This document shows positions 1-9,108 of a DNA stretch of 32,045 bases, piece after piece; position 1 is the stretch's first letter; each line of letters starts with the position of its first letter. The stretch is from Paramacrobiotus richtersi (taxonomy: Eukaryota > Tardigrada > Eutardigrada > Parachela > Macrobiotidae), in assembly GCA_034698045.1 (NCBI GenBank), contig JAQGAU010000281.1:1-32045 (forward strand), written 5' to 3'. Both the position numbers and the translations under genes were made by a program. The notes beneath the pieces were generated by a model. That model saw only the letters and a program-made list of their open reading frames with translations. It searched no databases and was not told the DNA's origin.

Positions 1-341
1 GGTATGCTGTGCATATTTTTTCAAGGCTTTGCTCTGATATTGTAGGGCGAAAAAGTTGGCTGACACGAAAAACTAATTCGAAAACGAAAAAATGAAACGC
101 TGCAAAAATATACAGAAACAGAAGGAGAAAAAACGGATAATGCGAATTTAATATTTTTAAGTGTAAATTACTGTTGCATGCTGGCATACGTAGAGAGGAA
201 TGATAAACTCTGCAATTCCCCAGGGAGTAAAGTGCCGCTGAACTACGATTTCTCCTGGTTTCACTGAGCGGCTAACAATAAGCGATTTCCATTACCATAG
301 GCATATAATCGCCAACACGGAAATATACTGCATTTCAACTG
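1..341 (+). other. DRC11 intron remnant (X3-X4 intron), no gene
   Basis: No coding region is visible. The stretch resembles the intron remnants that follow X3 elsewhere (for example 7,402-7,800 and 20,134-20,519). The shared landmarks come in the same order: an 'aaaagttg-tgacacg-aaaact' stretch, 'cagaaacagaaggag', 'ataatgcgaatttaa', 'ttactgttgcatgctgg', then the recurrent motif at 234-257. This places the stretch directly upstream of the X4 copy that follows and shows that intron DNA was duplicated with the exons. Confidence 0.6.
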
Positions 342-464
342 CAAATTCGCCAGTGGTTCCTGGAATACTACCCGAGGAAACTCAGGAAAGAGGAGGGCGG
401 ATCGGCGTCGCTGTTTGTCAAGAAGAACCCGCAACAACGGGACACGGAACTACGGCATATATAG
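342..464 (+). pseudogene. DRC11/IQCA1 exon X4 copy, internally deleted
   Basis: The reading is QIRQWFLEYY, a short garbled stretch, then EEGGSASLFVKKNPQQ, ending in TAG at 462-464. In DRC11 proteins an IRQWF segment is followed by TGxxPDYPxxEEGGS, so this is the linker between the IQ region and the lysine-rich segment that precedes the AAA domain. Relative to the best copy (22,294-22,579) the ATGxxPxYPxxE segment is damaged and the whole lysine-rich tail is missing. The frame is open for 41 codons, but no start or acceptor was recognised. It is a broken fragment. Confidence 0.6.
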
Positions 465-798
465 TTTTGACTGACTGACATAATCGTATTTCGATACCTT
501 GATTACCGTATGTGTTCAAGCGCAAAAGGGATAGTGTTTTAAAGTTATTGGAGAGAGAAAATGATCGCACCTGCAGTTTCGCTTCTCGCCTGGTGGAAAC
601 TGCTGGTGAACGCTCGAACTGGATGTGTTGACAAAAAAGTAACTTTAGAGCCGGTGGTATTGCAATTATGCGTCCCGAATTAATCATTTCATGTAAATTC
701 GATATCTGTTTCTGCATCGTCTGCAGCAAAAGCGGCATCAAAAATGACAGGAAATGTGTTCATTAGTACAGATATGCTTTGTGTTATTTGTTGCGTAT
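465..798 (+). other. Spacer between X4 and X7 remnants
   Basis: No gene recognised. X5 and X6, which should lie between X4 and X7, are absent, so this unit has a deletion. The last 100 bases or so (from 'ttctgcatcgtctgcagcaa') match the sequence upstream of the X7 copies at 5,325 and 8,942 and are the intron before X7. Confidence 0.4.
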
Positions 799-905
799 CT
801 CTGAAGAAGGAACTGCTGTCTGACCGTCAGTTCATGACAGCGGAATCCATCGTCGGCAAACTCTTACTGGTTCCCTTGCCGGATTTCCATGCTTTCCATG
901 CAGCG
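799..905 (+). pseudogene. DRC11/IQCA1 exon X7 copy (after Walker B), deleted
   Basis: It begins LKKELL, loses the middle of the exon, and resumes with KLLLVPLPDFHA. In IQCA1/DRC11 the region after Walker B reads as a lysine-rich helix, then RVLIxGTxxxPFDAE, then a strand ending IILxPRPDYASR, and LLLVPLPDFHA matches that last element. The copy lacks the ERILIFGISSSP core kept at 5,325-5,490. The intron remnant that follows matches those after the other X7 copies. Confidence 0.6.
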
Positions 906-1590
906 TTGATAAATTTCCTTATTCAGTAGTGCGTAGAATTCAGACGGTTAAGCATAACTTTTCAAAACCGAAACAAAAAAAGCTGAATAAATTGTAATGA
1001 TTTGTGCACCAAAAACTATCAAAAATCCCAATAAGCGACCGAAAAGCATACAAAACAGCATTCATCAGTGGTAATGTTTTGTAAAGGAAAGCGGTGCATA
1101 AAAAATTTGGATAAATCAGAATCATTCGTGCATTATAAGTATGCATCAGAAACCAGTTTGCCATGACTAATCGAGAAATCAAAGGAAATGCGACCGTTTG
1201 CGTAACCGAAAAATTCGCCGACAAAGAAAATTTCTGTAGGTTTAAGGCTACTCGACGAACCGTTAATGTTTTAACAAAGATTTGATAAGCGACCCGAAAT
1301 AAAGACAAAATTTAACATTCATCATCACTGTTATTTTTATGATGAACACGGGAAATACTTACGTAAACGGCCTGTAATAATTTTCCAGAAAAATGTGGCT
1401 GTTTTCGACAGTACTGTAGGTAAACGAAAGATAGACGGTCATTAAATTGTAGTCGAATTTTGCGCAATCTTATCATTCAGTTTGATAAAAGCCAGTACAC
1501 TACGATCATCGACAAATGACCAATATTGTAATTCATGTTTGTTTTTATAAATTTGCGTGTCTATATATATTTCTTTAATTGAATAATTAA
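906..1590 (+). other. Intron remnant downstream of X7
   Basis: No coding signal. It aligns by eye with 5,491-6,070 and 9,109-9,540: 'gatttgtgcacc', 'ttcatcagtggtaat', 'gaaagcggtgcata', and 'ataaaagccagtacactacg' at 1,483-1,502, which carries the recurrent motif (1,491-1,506). Three copies of a non-coding flank after X7 argue for segmental duplication. Confidence 0.55.
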
Positions 1591-2674
1591 ATTTCTGTGT
1601 TTTGTCCAGACATCCTTCAGCGCGGATCGATGCCCTTTTTTAGCTATCGAAGGGTTTTCCAATGTGCACCAATAATTTTTGTCTGTTTTGTCGATTCAAG
1701 CACTTGCACGTGTTATGTGTCTTATACCACTATTAGTACCTACATAATTTCCAATTACAGTTACATTACATTGTTTTAGAGTACTCCTGTCAAACACCTC
1801 GTCATAATGATGTACATACGAAGTACGTAAATCCAGTAATGTGACGGGCACGTGTTTAGCTTTTTACCACCGGAACATACAGACAAAAATTAATTATCAA
1901 AATTATAAGTAAATGTATTTTGTACACTACTTAATTATTATGTTATTTTATGAAGATTAGTAATAGTAATGAATTTATTATAATAATGAAATTAGACTTA
2001 TCTAATGCGCATTCCACAACAAAATAAGCCATTATATCAAATATTAAATATTATATTAAATACCAAACGAAATAAGCCATTATATTAAATATTATATTAA
2101 ATACAAAACGAAATAAGCCATTATATTAAATATTATATTAATACAAAACGAAGCGGGAATTGTATCATAGCAGCTAGCTTACACAGTCCCTTTATATGCA
2201 GCTGAGTTTCTTTCCCCTTCCGTAGTTCCTAGTGTGGATTCTGCTAACATGTCTCCCTGTCAACGTTTTTGATTGCTCTATGTATAAAAAATTAAACTGG
2301 TACCGGTCAACCGGATCGAGACGACTTGTCGCCAGTTATGACGTCTGGTTAAACAATATGTACAATGCATCTGCATACTTTGTCCTGTGAAAATTGTAGT
2401 CTAGTGGCTGTGCATTTTGCTTCAGCCAACTCACGGTTTTGAGAAGTGCACTACAGACCATGCAATACGCTTATATATATGAACTTCTAACAGTCTACTT
2501 TTTTTTCACATTTTCACAAAAATTTGCGGTTTTATTTTTTTATTATTGAAAAGGTTAACAAGTATACGGACAGTATATGCTCATGTTTGCGTTTACTGTT
2601 GTGCGTGCTTTAGTATTGGACAGCCACCAAAACCCCGCAACTGCAACGAACATCATTGTCACAGAGAGCTGCAG
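1591..2674 (+). other. Gene-free AT-rich spacer with a tandem repeat
   Basis: No gene recognised. 1,600-2,020 and 2,160-2,390 show nothing I can assign. An inverted copy of the recurrent motif is at 2,392-2,410. From about 2,540 the sequence matches the flank upstream of the X3 copy at 21,399 ('catgtttgcgttta', 'cgtgctttagt'), so the X2-X3 intron remnant begins there. Confidence 0.4.
2022..2150 (+). repeat. Three tandem copies of a ~41-bp AT-rich unit
   Basis: Units start at 2,022, 2,070 and 2,111 with 'aaataagccattatat' and end in 'ata(c/a)aaaacg' or similar. Their lengths are about 48, 41 and 40 bases. The first carries a short internal expansion of 'aaatatt'. The second and third are nearly identical, which suggests recent slippage or unequal exchange. 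The repeat is unrelated to the DRC11 blocks. Confidence 0.9.
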
Positions 2675-2813
2675 ATTTTGAATATTATCGGATCGGATAT
2701 GGTGGACAAGAGCGGAACGCTGGGCAAAGTGGAGGAAATCGCCAGTCTGTGTCGAAACAATTCACACTACCGGAAACAACAAACTGTCCGTTATCAAAGG
2801 GCAGTGAAGGAAG
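2675..2813 (+). pseudogene. DRC11/IQCA1 exon X3 copy
   Basis: It follows 'gagctgcag', a plausible acceptor, and ends at 'aag|gtatca', the position where other X3 copies have 'ccag|gtatca'. It reads ILNIIGSDMVDKSGTLGKVE, then EEIA, and after a frame change HYRKQ. In DRC11 the corresponding segment is FLGM followed by a helix, RRxxQxExExxYxxAL, and KEALKDxEGPDM. Frameshifts split it across two frames, so it is not translatable as an exon. Confidence 0.65.
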
Positions 2814-3189
2814 GTATCAAAAATGTTTTATAATCTGTATAAATTTTCAAATAGGCATGCATCAGTTTGTTCACTTGAGTTCTTCGATTTCTCCAAGAAA
2901 ATTTTGAAATTTAGGGAGCACGTGTTTGTGGTACGTCCTTGAAATTTGTTCGAGGACTCGTTTGCTGGGCTCTCGTAATGCGAAAAATTTGATCGACAAA
3001 GTTGGTAGTTACTAATTACAAAATGAAAGAAAATGAAAGAGTGAAGGGCTTTACATACAGACACAGAAAGATAAAAATCTGATCATGCGAAGTTAGCAGT
3101 TCTAAATTTCTCTATGAATGATCGTACATCCGACGAGAGGAACAAAATGCCGCTGCACTATACGATTGCTTGTAAGTAGTAAAACATGA
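2814..3189 (+). other. X3-X4 intron remnant, X4 missing
   Basis: Non-coding. It carries the usual landmarks of the intron after X3 ('gaaaatgaaagagtgaagg', 'atcatgcgaagtta') and the recurrent motif at 3,149-3,167. It then passes straight into an X5 tail, so X4 and most of X5 have been deleted in this unit. Confidence 0.5.
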
Positions 3190-3260
3190 TTACCTTAAGC
3201 TGACTTAAGCTGACCACTGACGGAAAAAACTTGAAAAAAAGGAAAAAGGTACAGCGGCGC
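3190..3260 (+). pseudogene. Fragment of the 3' end of DRC11 exon X5
   Basis: 'ttaagctgac' and then a lysine-rich run ending 'aaaaaggtacag' match the end of X5 at 25,830-25,870, where the frame reads YLKLA then a KKKKK run and the donor 'aag|gtacag'. Downstream, 'agctcgaagctaa' and 'gtaacatgggtcgatcgg' also match the flank at 25,910-25,960. Only the tail of the exon survives. Confidence 0.45.
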
Positions 3261-3744
3261 TAAAGTACGTGTATTATAACTAGCTCGAAGCTAATATAAT
3301 TCTGTATCAGTAACATGGGTCGATCGGTAAATAACCACCTAAGAATTTAGGTCTTGATGTACTTTTAGCTGAGTTATTCGTAATTAATCTCATTGTACAA
3401 TTGTAATCATACTTTAGCATCATGCCGCAAAATGGGAGTATAATTTTAAGTTTTTGGAAGAAAATTATCACACTTGTAATTTATTATGTGGTTTGACCAG
3501 AACTTTCAAGAAATTGATATTCAAGATATTCAATATTGTACCCATTAGAAACAAAGCGTTTCCAATCTGCAATTCAATACTAACGCCCTGGTACAAAAAC
3601 GAAGACGTCCAAAGGTCTTCTTTAACAACACGCAACTGACGCCCAAGATGGCGACGCCATCATGGAGTTCACAGATTTGCTAGTTGCACTGCTTGGTTCT
3701 ATCCAAAATTATTGTTGAATTTATTTCGTCCGTTTTTTTGTAAG
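3261..3744 (+). other. Post-X5 intron remnant
   Basis: No gene. 'tttttggaagaaaattatc' near 3,450 matches 15,750 and 26,195, both downstream of X5 copies. At 3,480-3,530 there is a weak counterpart of the X8 candidate exon at 15,802. Nothing else is recognisable. Confidence 0.4.
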
Positions 3745-4065
3745 TTTCTGCATTTTGTTCGATGACAACGCTTGCATGCTTTTTAGTGCTGAAAAGTTGA
3801 TTGACACGGAAAACTGAATTGAAAGTTAATTAATGAAATGCTTAACGTACAAAAACAGAAAAAAAGAAAAAACCTGACCGAGCGAATTTTACTGTTTTAC
3901 GTTCAAATAACTGTTGGCATGCATATATCGTATGCCGGTATGGGGCTGTAACAAGCGGACTGCGATTTCTCATGTACAATTGTACTCAACGCCTATATTT
4001 CTGCCACATGACGAGTGATATAAAGCTTTCCATTAGGCATAATTATAATCGCCAACACGGAGCTG
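3745..4065 (+). other. X3-X4 intron remnant
   Basis: Non-coding. It matches the landmarks of the intron after X3 ('gaaaagttgattgacacgg', 'gaaatgctt', 'tactgttggcatgcat'). No X3 exon precedes it here, so the unit boundary is a recombination point. Confidence 0.5.
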
Positions 4066-4143
4066 CAGCAGAAGGGGAAAAACGAGCAGAAAAATAATGT
4101 CAAAAAAAGAGGAGAAAAACGATGATAAGAAAGGGCGAAAAAG
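4066..4143 (+). pseudogene. Lysine-rich tail of DRC11 exon X4
   Basis: A lysine/arginine/glutamate-rich stretch (KKRGEKR, DDKKGRK) ends at 'aaaaag|gtcaga'. The same position in the other X4 copies is 'aaaaag|gtga'. DRC11 proteins carry a long KKxxKKKEKxKKGK segment between the IRQWF/EEGGS motif and the helical region before the AAA domain. The 5' half of the exon is gone. Low-complexity composition makes it weaker evidence than X5, but the downstream intron and X5 are in the expected order. Confidence 0.45.
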
Positions 4144-4381
4144 GTCAGAGTCTCAAACGTTGCTACTTTTCAAGTTGTTGCCCCTACCGTATTGTAAAGA
4201 GTACGATTCGACCAGCCATTGTACTACGACTTTCGCTGATTTATAATACTCTGTTCTGACGTTGATTGAATTCATAACAAGCTGATTTTCGTGAAAGATT
4301 CGGTAGTCTGCACAAAAAAAGATCAAATAACTGACAAAACGAGAAATACAACTGCACCGGCAACACTGTGAACTGTTTTAG
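4144..4381 (+). other. X4-X5 intron remnant
   Basis: Non-coding. It shares 'ttcataacaagctg', 'aagattcggtag' and 'gagaaatacaactgca' with the remnants before the X5 copies at 27,380 and 28,933. It carries the recurrent motif at 4,215-4,236 and ends in 'ctgttttag', a good acceptor. Confidence 0.55.
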
Positions 4382-4601
4382 ATGGGGAAGATGGAGGGTG
4401 GTTGCCGGTTGTGCATGATTTTTTGGGAACGCCGGTCCCTGGATAATAAAGTCGATCACCATATTATTAATGTCTGTCAAAGCCGAAAAACCGGGGGAGT
4501 TCAAGAGCGAAATACGGCTGGAAGCGGATAAAACATGCGAACTGAACTGGATTATCTTAAGCTGGCCATCGACGGGCAACAACCGAAAAAGAAGAAAAAA
4601 G
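4382..4601 (+). pseudogene. DRC11/IQCA1 exon X5 copy
   Basis: After the acceptor 'ctgttttag' the frames give GWLPV-like sequence, FWERRSLDNK, KAEK, SEIRLEADK, then NMRTELDYLKLAIDGQQPKK. DRC11 proteins show a matching series upstream of the AAA domain: WxMLPSxF, an acidic/aromatic helix, xELIKEEKRxxLxxEVRxQVDELMRxEL, and a second lysine run. Several single-base indels shift the frame, and the 3' donor position reads GAT where better copies have GGT. It probably once joined to an X6 exon that is missing here. Confidence 0.7.
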
Positions 4602-5324
4602 ATGTACTTTAACCTGGAAAGAGTCACTCCGGCGATGTTTAATATAGTCCAGCATGCAGGTAATTTGAAAAAAATAAGCTGGTCATCTGTTATTAATTAA
4701 GGGCCAAAATTATGAAATTCTGCAGACGGAAACAACGGACTGTACTCGAAAGCGCTAAAACATTTCTAATTGAAATTGTTTGAAAGTTTAGCCAAATTTT
4801 TTGCATATAGTCCCGGATTTCAGTTATTATTATTGCTATATAAATAAGATAGTTACACAGTTACACTTGATGTCAAAAGACCTCAGGGTTTCTCGATATC
4901 CGTGTTTCCATCTTTAACACGCTCCAGCCCGGTTCTATGGTTGCGGTGTCCATTCTGTTATCTTTCGCGCATGTACAGATATTTTGAAGTTTTAACAGTA
5001 TTAAAAAAGTTCGGCAGGTGTTCACAAATATCTTTTGCTACTGCTTTTCAGTTGTTACGGCATTACGTTTATCAGGGTTTATTAACCTGCGCCATTGTGC
5101 TACGATTTTCTCCGTATGCACTACACTCTGTCGATGTCTTTTTTGTTTTACCTTCTTTTCCTGTCGCAACTGAAACAGTAGTATCACGATCCAGTAATTC
5201 AGTTATACATTCTCCAGTTTACTGTTTCAATTGATTTTGGTTTCCGCGAAGATAAAAGCATCAAAAATAACATGAAATGTACTCATTTTCGTATGCTGCA
5301 GCATCTGTTTGTAGCTGTGACATG
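4602..5324 (+). other. X5-to-X7 intron remnant
   Basis: No gene. 4,980-5,200 matches 29,260-29,490 ('attaaaaaagtt', 'cgatgtcttttttgtttta', 'cctgtcgcaa'), the flank after the X5 copy at 28,933. The recurrent motif is at 5,091-5,113. No X6 (AAA core) is seen between X5 and X7, so either it is deleted or the intron once held it. Confidence 0.5.
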
Positions 5325-5490
5325 TGAGAAGGAACTGCTGAAAATAATGAAGAAAATGCCGTTGAAGGAGCGCATTCTCATCTTCGGCATCAGCAGCAGT
5401 CCTACCGATTGCGAAGTCAGGGCAACGCATTCCGTCTTCAGTAAGGTCACACCGCGGTTACCTTGCCGGATTTCCATGCACGTGTCGGTA
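5325..5490 (+). pseudogene. DRC11/IQCA1 exon X7 copy, best preserved
   Basis: The frame reads KELLKIMKK, MPLKERILIFGISSSP, a CEVR segment and HSVFSKV without a stop. It matches the part of the IQCA1 AAA domain after Walker B: a KLLKPEDRVLIVGT-like strand (sensor 1 position), PFDAE, and VYxKI. The end (LPCRISMH) has slipped frame relative to LVPLPDFHA. This is the clearest X7 for identifying the family. Its neighbours are X5 upstream (4,382) and a shared intron remnant downstream. Confidence 0.7.
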
Positions 5491-6184
5491 AATTCTTCAT
5501 TAAATTTTGATGATTTGTATTGTGTGAAAGTCAGTCGCACATGTGCAATACATCTGAAGTGTCCATAACTGCACTATATGACAATTTGGATACATCAGAA
5601 TAATACATATGCATTAAAATTCTGGACAAGAGTTTGTCATTGCTAATCGAGAAATTAAAGAAAATGGTACCGTTTGCGTAACCGAGAAATCTGGGCAAAC
5701 AAGGAAAATTTCTGTGCAACGATTCGACGAACCGTTGACGTTTGATCAAAGATTTGGTTAAAGCGACCCAAAAAATAATTTAAATTCAACATTCATCGAC
5801 GGTGATTTTTTTGACGAACCGGCGAACGATATAAACGGACTGTGAAAATTTTTCGGAAAAATATTGCATTTTTCACGGAAGACTGATTGCCATTAAAGTT
5901 GTAGTTAATTTTTGAATAGTTTTCTGAATTATTTTGATAAAAGCCAGTACACTACGACCATCGACGAATGACCAATATTTTGATTGATGTTTGTTGCGCT
6001 GAGTTTTGCTCCTGTTCACTCGCATGTTGGTAATTCTCTCAGTTGAATAAGCAAATCCTTCTGTTTTGTCCAGAATTATCCTTTAGCGTGCCTTAGCGGA
6101 CGAAACCGGCTAACTTCTTCGGAAATTCGTACTGGGTTCTTGCGAGATCTTCCTTACGGTTCATTTCACAGCATTACTGATGTG
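5491..6184 (+). other. Intron remnant downstream of X7, joining to X2
   Basis: Non-coding. It is nearly parallel to 906-1,590 through 'ataaaagccagtacactac' (5,936-5,954) and 'ttctgttttgtccag'. It holds the recurrent motif at 5,943-5,958. The junction to an X2 exon around 6,110 joins the 3' part of one gene copy to the 5' part of the next, which is what a head-to-tail tandem duplication predicts. Confidence 0.5.
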
Positions 6185-6335
6185 TCGGATGCACTTTGCA
6201 GGAGCGGAAGTACCCGCGGTGGAGGCGCCCGGCATCGTGTTGCAGCTGGAAAGGTCACGGCAGGTGTGGATCATGCAGTGTGGCGGAGCGGAGATGTTCC
6301 GGGTCAAGAAAGCCGTATCCGATCCGATGACATTT
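6185..6335 (+). pseudogene. DRC11/IQCA1 exon X2 copy (IQ region)
   Basis: It reads VEAPGIVLQLERSRQVW and then GQESR/RVKK-like sequence in alternating frames. In DRC11 this is the first IQ-like segment (EEAxxLIQxxERxRQGRxRA), which binds calmodulin-type proteins in this family. The 5' FDD-LQ portion and the 3' RDAALRIQ portion are lost. It heads the only ordered multi-exon copy in the window (X2, X3, X4, X5 and X7 to 9,108). Confidence 0.6.
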
Positions 6336-6773
6336 AAAATCTGCAGCTCTTTGGGACAAATAATACTTCGTTAATTGCCGGGTTTTTGTGGATTTCCAAA
6401 ACTGAAACACGCACAACAGTAAACGAAAACACCGAGCTAGCGGTGTTAGCTGGCAGCTGCATTGTCAGCATTTTACAGTATATGGCTCAGAAATGTTTGA
6501 CCAAATCAGACCATAACAAAACTCCAGTAATGAAACGATCAACCGCAAATATTTTTTCGAAATTAAGCGATACAAAAAACCTAACTGTTGACATTCAGTT
6601 AACTAAACATACTGCAGTCTGAAGTGAGCTGCTCGAAATCGGTCAAGGTTTTTTTTTGCCAGGTAAAGCCACTGTACTACGGTTTTCCAGTAAGAGGACT
6701 AACGATTTCGCTGGAATACATAGAATGGTTGTGTACGAGGACACTATGCACGAAGAAATAAAATTAAAACAAT

Positions 6774-6895
6774 GAATTACGAACAATGTTATTGCAAGTA
6801 TAGTCTGACACGAATAGTAAACTCAACAATATGAGCAGTACGAGTACTGCATGAAACGCGGTTTTACTTCCAATGCAAGTCATTGTTCGTAATTC
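6774..6895. repeat. 122-bp nested inverted repeat
   Basis: 'gaattacgaacaatg' at 6,774-6,788, continuing to 'ttgcaagt', is complementary to 'ttgcaagt' or similar, then 'cattgttcgtaattc', at 6,871-6,895. At its centre GCAGTAC-GA-GTACTGC (6,835-6,850) is a perfect stem with a 2-base loop. The arms are about 25 bases. This could be a tiny foldback/MITE remnant or a structured RNA hairpin. No target duplication was recognised. Confidence 0.75.
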
Positions 6896-7030
6896 TGACT
6901 GTATCTTGTTTCGTTCAATAATGCCGATTAGGTTCAACAGAAAATGTCTGTTCCTAGCTACGCCAGCCTTCATTTAACCGAATGTAAATTTTGGAGAGTA
7001 TTTTAGACGATAGCAATTCCGATATTTTTA

Positions 7031-7159
7031 TAGATAAACAATAATACTGAATTTAGATAATTTTAAATAATAGCGAATTATAGACGATTGCAGTCAGTTA
7101 GCCTCGAGGAAGTCCGCTATCATCTAAAATTGTCTAGATGAAGTATCATTGTTTATTTA
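7031..7159. repeat. 129-bp imperfect inverted repeat
   Basis: The left arm at 7,031-7,075 begins 'tagataaacaataatact'. It pairs with the right arm at 7,115-7,159, which begins 'cgctatcatctaaaattgtc'. There are roughly 8 mismatches over 45 bases and a 39-base loop. The arms are AT-rich but keep non-trivial blocks such as the 'cgctat' ends. It is unrelated in sequence to the 6,774 hairpin. A MITE relic is the simplest reading. Confidence 0.7.
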
Positions 7160-7239
7160 TGAAATTATCTATTTGAATCCTTAACGTCGCACTCCCTGTT
7201 GGCAACAAGCGGTTGCTGCATAAACTGCTCCAGTAGCCG

Positions 7240-7401
7240 CCGAATTTCATCACTAACCCATTGTGGACACGAGCGGAACGGTGGACAAAGTGGAGGAAAT
7301 CGCCGACTTCAGTCGTATTCTGCAGCGCAAAAAACGATGCACACTACCGGAAATGCATTTGTGCCTTATTAAAGACCAGTTGCGCGATGCTGAAGGACCA
7401 G
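7240..7401 (+). pseudogene. DRC11/IQCA1 exon X3 copy
   Basis: In one frame it reads VDTSGTVDKVEEIADFSRIL and LCLIKDQLRDAEGPG. It ends at 'ggaccag|gtatca', a consensus-like donor. A single shift near 'aaaaaacgatg' moves HYRK out of frame. The fit to the DRC11 segment ending KEALKDxEGPDM is clear. It is the second exon of the ordered copy. Confidence 0.7.
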
Positions 7402-7811
7402 GTATCAAAAGGTTTTTTAATCTGTGAATTTTGAAGTAGGCATGCAGTGTTTTGTTAATTACACTGCTTCGGTTTGTCAAAAAGTTTTCGAATTTCCTTA
7501 GACATTTTTGGGTAAGTCTATGTGTTCAAGAAACAACTCGTGTATTAGGATTTCTGGGACTAAAAGGTTGGAAAATTAATTAGAAATGAAACGCTCTACA
7601 TGCAGAAATAGAAGGGCCAAAAATTGATAATACGAATTTAACAGTTTTAACCGTAAGCTAGAATTACTGCTGCGTGCTAGCACAGCTGAACGGAGACCAA
7701 AATGCCGGTACACTACGTTGCCTCCTGCCTGTACTGAACTAACTGCAACATGATGCTATGGTACATGTACAGCAGTAAACACTGCAACATGATGAGTTAT
7801 ACAAATGTCAT
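7402..7811 (+). other. X3-X4 intron remnant
   Basis: Non-coding. It has the standard landmarks of the intron after X3 and a diverged recurrent motif at 7,704-7,720. 'caacatgatg' appears twice (7,746 and 7,786), a small local duplication next to the X4 acceptor region. Confidence 0.5.
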
Positions 7812-7938
7812 TCACCAGTTGTTTCTGCAAAAACGGGACGCCAGACGTTACCCGATTACGCGACGGGAGAGGAGGGCGGATCGGCGTCGTTGTTCGTTAA
7901 GAAGAACCCACAGGAATTGGTTATGGAACTGGACAAAC
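7812..7938 (+). pseudogene. DRC11/IQCA1 exon X4 copy
   Basis: It begins with a damaged IRQWFLKYRGATG region (HQLFLQKRD in another frame). It then continues in frame as DYATGEEGGSASLFVKKN, PQELVMELDKL. The EEGGSA-F-KK-P-EL pattern is diagnostic of the DRC11 linker. The lysine-rich tail is missing, with the sequence running into LLLLVKT and the next intron. Third exon of the ordered copy. Confidence 0.7.
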
Positions 7939-8174
7939 TGCTATTGCTTGTAAAGACGTTGTGTTATTATGTATGAATTATGTGCCTGATATCAAGGAGT
8001 TTCGCCACTATACTACGACTTTGTTGAGTTCATACACTGCATATCGGACGTTGAATTATTACTGCAAAAATTGTGCTGTTCTTGGGAAACACTTGTGTAG
8101 GCAAACACTGGTAAAAATTTAGAGTGCGAGAAATGCAACTAGCCGGTTTGCAAATTGAATTGTTATTGTTGTAG
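7939..8174 (+). other. X4-X5 intron remnant
   Basis: Non-coding. The recurrent motif is at 8,004-8,023, and 'ttgttgtag' at the end is an acceptor-like sequence before X5. Confidence 0.45.
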
Positions 8175-8410
8175 ATGGGGAAGAAGAGAGCTGGTTGTTG
8201 CTCAATCGGCATTCATAACCGACCTCACGGAATCGATGATTGTTAACTTCCATGATTTTGGAACGCCGGTCCCCGGGGCCTGGAGAGTAATGTCAGTCAG
8301 GAGTTCGATGTCGATATTGTCAAAGCCGAAAAACGGGACGAATTACAGAGCGAAATACGGCTGAAAGTGGATAAAAACGTGCGAACTGAATTGGATTACG
8401 GTATCCTCGT
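8175..8410 (+). pseudogene. DRC11/IQCA1 exon X5 copy
   Basis: The segments are GEEESWLLL, LNRHS/QSAFITDLTESM, ERRSP, QEFDVDIVKAEKRDELQSEI and LKVDKNVRTELDY, in shifting frames. QEFDVDIVKAEKRDEL is in one frame over about 50 bases and matches the ELIKEEKRxxL segment of DRC11. 'ccccggggcctgg' is a local expansion relative to other copies. The lysine-rich end is lost. Fourth exon of the ordered copy. Confidence 0.7.
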
Positions 8411-8941
8411 GTTCTGCAAAAGTTGTTATCTTTATTAAAATTATTTATTAATCGTCTAATTTCCGGAATTTTCTTAACTGGATCCATTTGATTCATTGCG
8501 GTTTTTACAGCAAGTTATTAACGAGAATAGTCTGGGAAGAAGTAGAATAGTTACAGTTGTTGCCGAAGACCTTAATGATTTCATAAATACCGAGTTGTTC
8601 TTTTAACAGTACTCGTACTGAACAATTTGGATTATGGCGACAAAAAATTCAGCGACAATTTTTGAAATATTCTAATGCCACTCCATCTTTATGCGGCGCG
8701 ATCATAATTTCTATTTACGCCACTTTTGTACGATCTGTTTCCTATTTATGAATGCATACTATAACTCCAACGTCTTGCTGAATCAGCATCAGATACCAAA
8801 AAAAGCATTGCAAGCAATTGTACGTTCTCGAATTTATCTTACTTTTCACGTGATAGGTTTCTGCATCGTCTGCAGCAACAGCGGCATCATAAATGACTAG
8901 AAATGTATTCATTGTCATGTGTTGTGGCATTTGTTTTACAG
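8411..8941 (+). other. X5-X7 intron remnant
   Basis: No gene. The final 90 bases ('gtttctgcatcgtctgcagc' onward) match the pre-X7 flanks at 690 and 5,230. It ends 'ttgttttacag', a strong acceptor. X6 is absent here too. Confidence 0.5.
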
Positions 8942-9108
8942 CTCTAAAGAAGGAACTGTTAAAAATTAACGATGAAGAAAAGGCCGTTCAAGGAGCTCTT
9001 CCTTATCTTGGGAGCAAGCAGCAGTCCGATCGGCTGCGAAGTAAAGGCAGCGATTCCGGCTTCAATAAGGTCTACTGGTTCCTTTGTTGGATTTCCATGC
9101 GCACGTTG
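8942..9108 (+). pseudogene. DRC11/IQCA1 exon X7 copy with both splice sites
   Basis: It is flanked by 'ttgttttacag' and '|gtaaat'. It starts LKKELLKI. The middle has slipped (AVQGALPYLGSKQQS against MPLKERILIFGISSSP), and the end keeps GFNKV and, in another frame, LVPLLDFHA. This gives the length of the ancestral exon, about 167 bases. Last recognisable exon of the ordered copy. Confidence 0.65.

Larger units (their letters stand above)
6336..7239 (+). other. X2-X3 intron remnant with two hairpins
   Basis: No coding region recognised. The recurrent motif is at 6,668-6,690, in the orientation opposite to that in the equivalent intron at 19,912-19,932. Two separate imperfect inverted repeats are listed individually. 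Confidence 0.45.

Noticed and set aside
2022..2150. CRISPR-like direct repeats
   Set aside because: The units are contiguous without spacers, and the window is eukaryotic.
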